Of a DNA stretch of 64,000 nt, positions 61,901-64,000 are shown in pieces. The translations under genes and the position numbers were made by a program. The notes under the pieces are model-generated. The model did not search any database and was not told the DNA's origin. It was given only the letters and a program-made list of their open reading frames with translations. Source of the stretch: Labia minor (lineage: Eukaryota > Arthropoda > Insecta > Dermaptera > Spongiphoridae); assembly GCA_963082975.1 (NCBI GenBank), contig OY720348.1:59185461-59249460 (forward strand), read 5' to 3'. Numbering within the stretch: the stretch's first letter is position 1; every line of letters begins with the position of its first letter.

Positions 61901-64000
61901 GTTTTTTGTTAATTAGACATAATTTAATATAAAATTATACATTTTTGTAAATAATTTAAAAGAAAAAAAATTTAAAAATTATTATTGGAAATGTTTTATT
62001 TTTTGAATTGAATGTAAAAAATAAGGGGTTGAAATTTACCCTGAAGAAATTGGAATTTTAAAAAAATGAAAAAACCATTGTTCAATAAAAGGACCTAGAT
62101 AAGATTGAACTATAGATAATGAAATTAATTAAATCATTTCTATGAGAAATTTGAATAAATTCAAAAAAGGGTGTTTTTCTAAGAAAAAACGTACTTAGGG
62201 GTGAGTTAGAGCAAAATGGATGAAATTTTAATTCCCCCTATTGAGTACACCCCCTGCCAGAAATACCAATTAAAACAATATCCAATCATAAAAAATAGGG
62301 GTTGATTGTTATAAAATTTCATGTTTTTTTTAATAGAAAAAGTGAAATTTTTACTTTGCCCCTTGGAGTTAGGCAACCAATTCTACGGCTGCTCGCTCGC
62401 ATTCACCACCCACTTTCCACCCGCTTTACATATTTATCAATATAATTTCTATATTTTTCATCCAATTTCAACCAAATTTCATTTCTAATTATTAAATATT
62501 ATTCTTTATCCCATTTCACTATTTCCACTTCATAGACTTTATATATATTATAATTATTATATAAGGGTTCTTTAATTGATCTTTTTTTGTTAATTAGAAA
62601 TAATTTAATATAAAAATATACATTTTTGTAAATAATTTAAAAGAAAAAAAATTTAAAAATTATTATTGGAAATGTTTTATTTTTTGAATTGAAAGTTAAA
62701 AATAAGGGGTTGAAATTTACCCTGAAGGAATTGGAATATTAAAAAAAATGAAAAAAATATTTTTTAAGATAAGGACCTAGATAAGAGTAAACTATAGATA
62801 ATCAAATTATTTACAGCATTTCTAATAGAAATTTTAATAATTTGAAAAAAGGGTGGTTTTTTATAAGGGTTCTTTAATTGATGTTTTTTGTTAATTAGAC
62901 ATAATTTAATATAAAATTATACATTTTTGTAAATAATTTAAAAGAAAAAAAATTTAAAAATTATTATTGGAAATGTTTTATTTTTTGAATTGAATGTAAA
63001 AAATAAGGGGTTGAAATTTACCCTGAAGAAATTGGAATTTTAAAAAAATGAAAAAACCATTGTTCAATAAAAGGACCTAGATAAGATTGAACTATAGATA
63101 ATGAAATTAATTAAATCATTTCTATGAGAAATTTGAATAAATTCAAAAAAGGGTGTTTTTCTAAGAAAAAACGTACTTAGGGGTGAGTTAGAGCAAAATG
63201 GATGAAATTTTAATTCCCCCTATTGAGTACACCCCCTGCCAGAAATACCAATTAAAACAATATCCAATCATAAAAAATAGGGGTTGATTGTTATAAAATT
63301 TCATGTTTTTTTTAATAGAAAAAGTGAAATTTTTACTTTGCCCCTTGGAGTTAGGCAACCAATTCTACGGCTGCTCGCGCGCATTCACCACCCACTTTCC
63401 ACCCGCTTTACATATTTATCAATATAATTTCTATATTTTTCATCCAATTTCAACCAAATTTCATTTCTAATTATTAAATATTATTCTTTATCCCATTTCA
63501 CTATTTCCACTTCATAGACTTTATATATATTATAATTATTATATAAGGGTTCTTTAATTGATCTTTTTTGTTAATTAGAAATAATTTAATATAAAAATAT
63601 ACATTTTTGTAAATAATTTAAAAGAAAAAAAATTTAAAAATTATTATTGGAAATGTTTTATTTTTTGAATTGAAAGTTAAAAATAAGGGGTTGAAATTTA
63701 CCCTGAAGGAATTGGAATATTAAAAAAAATGAAAAAAATATTTTTTAAGATAAGGACCTAGATAAGAGTAAACTATAGATAATCAAATTATTTACAGCAT
63801 TTCTAATAGAAATTTTAATAATTTGAAAAAAGGGTGGTTTTTTATAAGGGTTCTTTAATTGATGTTTTTTGTTAATTAGACATAATTTAATATAAAATTA
63901 TACATTTTTGTAAATAATTTAAAAGAAAAAAAATTTAAAAATTATTATTGGAAATGTTTTATTTTTTGAATTGAATGTAAAAAATAAGGGGTTGAAATTT

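Larger units (their letters stand above)
15920..64000 (+). repeat. 981-bp satellite array (46 units by C core), continues past window
   Basis: Head-to-tail array with a unit of A (298 bp) + C (382 bp) + B (301 bp). The core 'gctgctcgcgcgcattcacc' was located 46 times. Nearly all neighbouring spacings are 979-982 bp, for example 20,872, 21,853, 22,834, 23,815, 24,797. Exceptions are 681 bp (27,739 to 28,420), 417 bp (53,926 to 54,343), 880 bp with 200 N (54,343 to 55,223), 1,283 bp (58,167 to 59,450), and the hAT-split first unit. Units differ by only a few substitutions or T-run lengths. No frame of 60 codons or more occurs in any unit, so it is noncoding. It is interrupted by the hAT element (16,853-20,304) and an assembly gap. 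Confidence 0.97.

Noticed and set aside
15920-64000. CRISPR array
   Set aside because: Units are 981 bp with no short repeat/spacer alternation, the 'spacers' would be identical, and the DNA is eukaryotic.
15920-64000. Tandem gene or rDNA-like array
   Set aside because: No coding frame of useful length, no rRNA or tRNA signature and no histone-like sequence in the unit.
15920-64000. CENP-B box as evidence for a centromere
   Set aside because: I looked for the TTCG....A..CGGG pattern in the GC-rich part of the unit and did not see it. The centromere idea rests only on array form.

Overview
The window is AT-rich, repeat-dominated eukaryotic DNA. It looks like an invertebrate animal, most likely an insect or other arthropod. 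The evidence is dispersed repeats carrying the (GGAC)n / 'caaatttcatcaaaatccg' type tail common in insect genomes, hAT MITEs, and a full-length BED-finger hAT transposase of the Buster/ZBED5 type. I see no host gene, tRNA, rRNA or CRISPR. The only intact long reading frame is the hAT transposase at 18,059-19,918.

Layout. (1) 1-6,320: three copies of a dispersed repeat (here R1) start at 11, 1,439 and 9,428. The second is split by a 1,368-bp DNA transposon (1,634-3,001) with 33-bp perfect inverted repeats and the frameshifted, internally deleted remains of a transposase-like gene on the minus strand. Two small hAT-type MITEs follow (3,437-3,667 with a perfect 8-bp target duplication; 6,049-6,311 with a 7/8 one), along with microsatellites. 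(2) 6,320-15,919: a mosaic of old, diverged repeat fragments (here R2) in both orientations. They keep a constant block order: a 'TTTGCTATTATT' block, a 'CTTTCACAGAGTCACTTTGA' core, ~300-bp subrepeats, a GC-marked C segment, and an 'AACTCCATACATCAATGAG' block. (3) 15,920-64,000: a very homogeneous head-to-tail satellite array with a 981-bp unit that runs off the window end. Each unit is A (298 bp) + C (382 bp) + B (301 bp), where A and B are diverged copies of one ~300-bp subrepeat. By eye there are 46 C cores. The first unit is split by a 3,452-bp hAT element (16,853-20,304) flanked by the perfect 8-bp duplication ATTTACAG. Subtracting element plus one duplication restores a spacing of exactly 981 bp. 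A 200-N gap lies at 54,496-54,695.

How the parts relate. The satellite unit is recognisably built from the A/B/C portion of the older R2 mosaic beside it, so the window appears to show the ancestral dispersed or long-unit form, a degraded array edge, and a homogenised array. Within the array there are 300-bp gains and losses from A/B exchange, and a higher-order block (about 44.3-54.2 kb) in which marker variants recur at exactly 2 x 981 and 4 x 981 bp. The hAT element entered an already homogenised unit and keeps an intact 619-aa transposase with all expected motifs, so it is young and could be active. Copy counts, spacings and boundaries were worked out by reading the sequence. No database search was run, and family names beyond hAT are inference.
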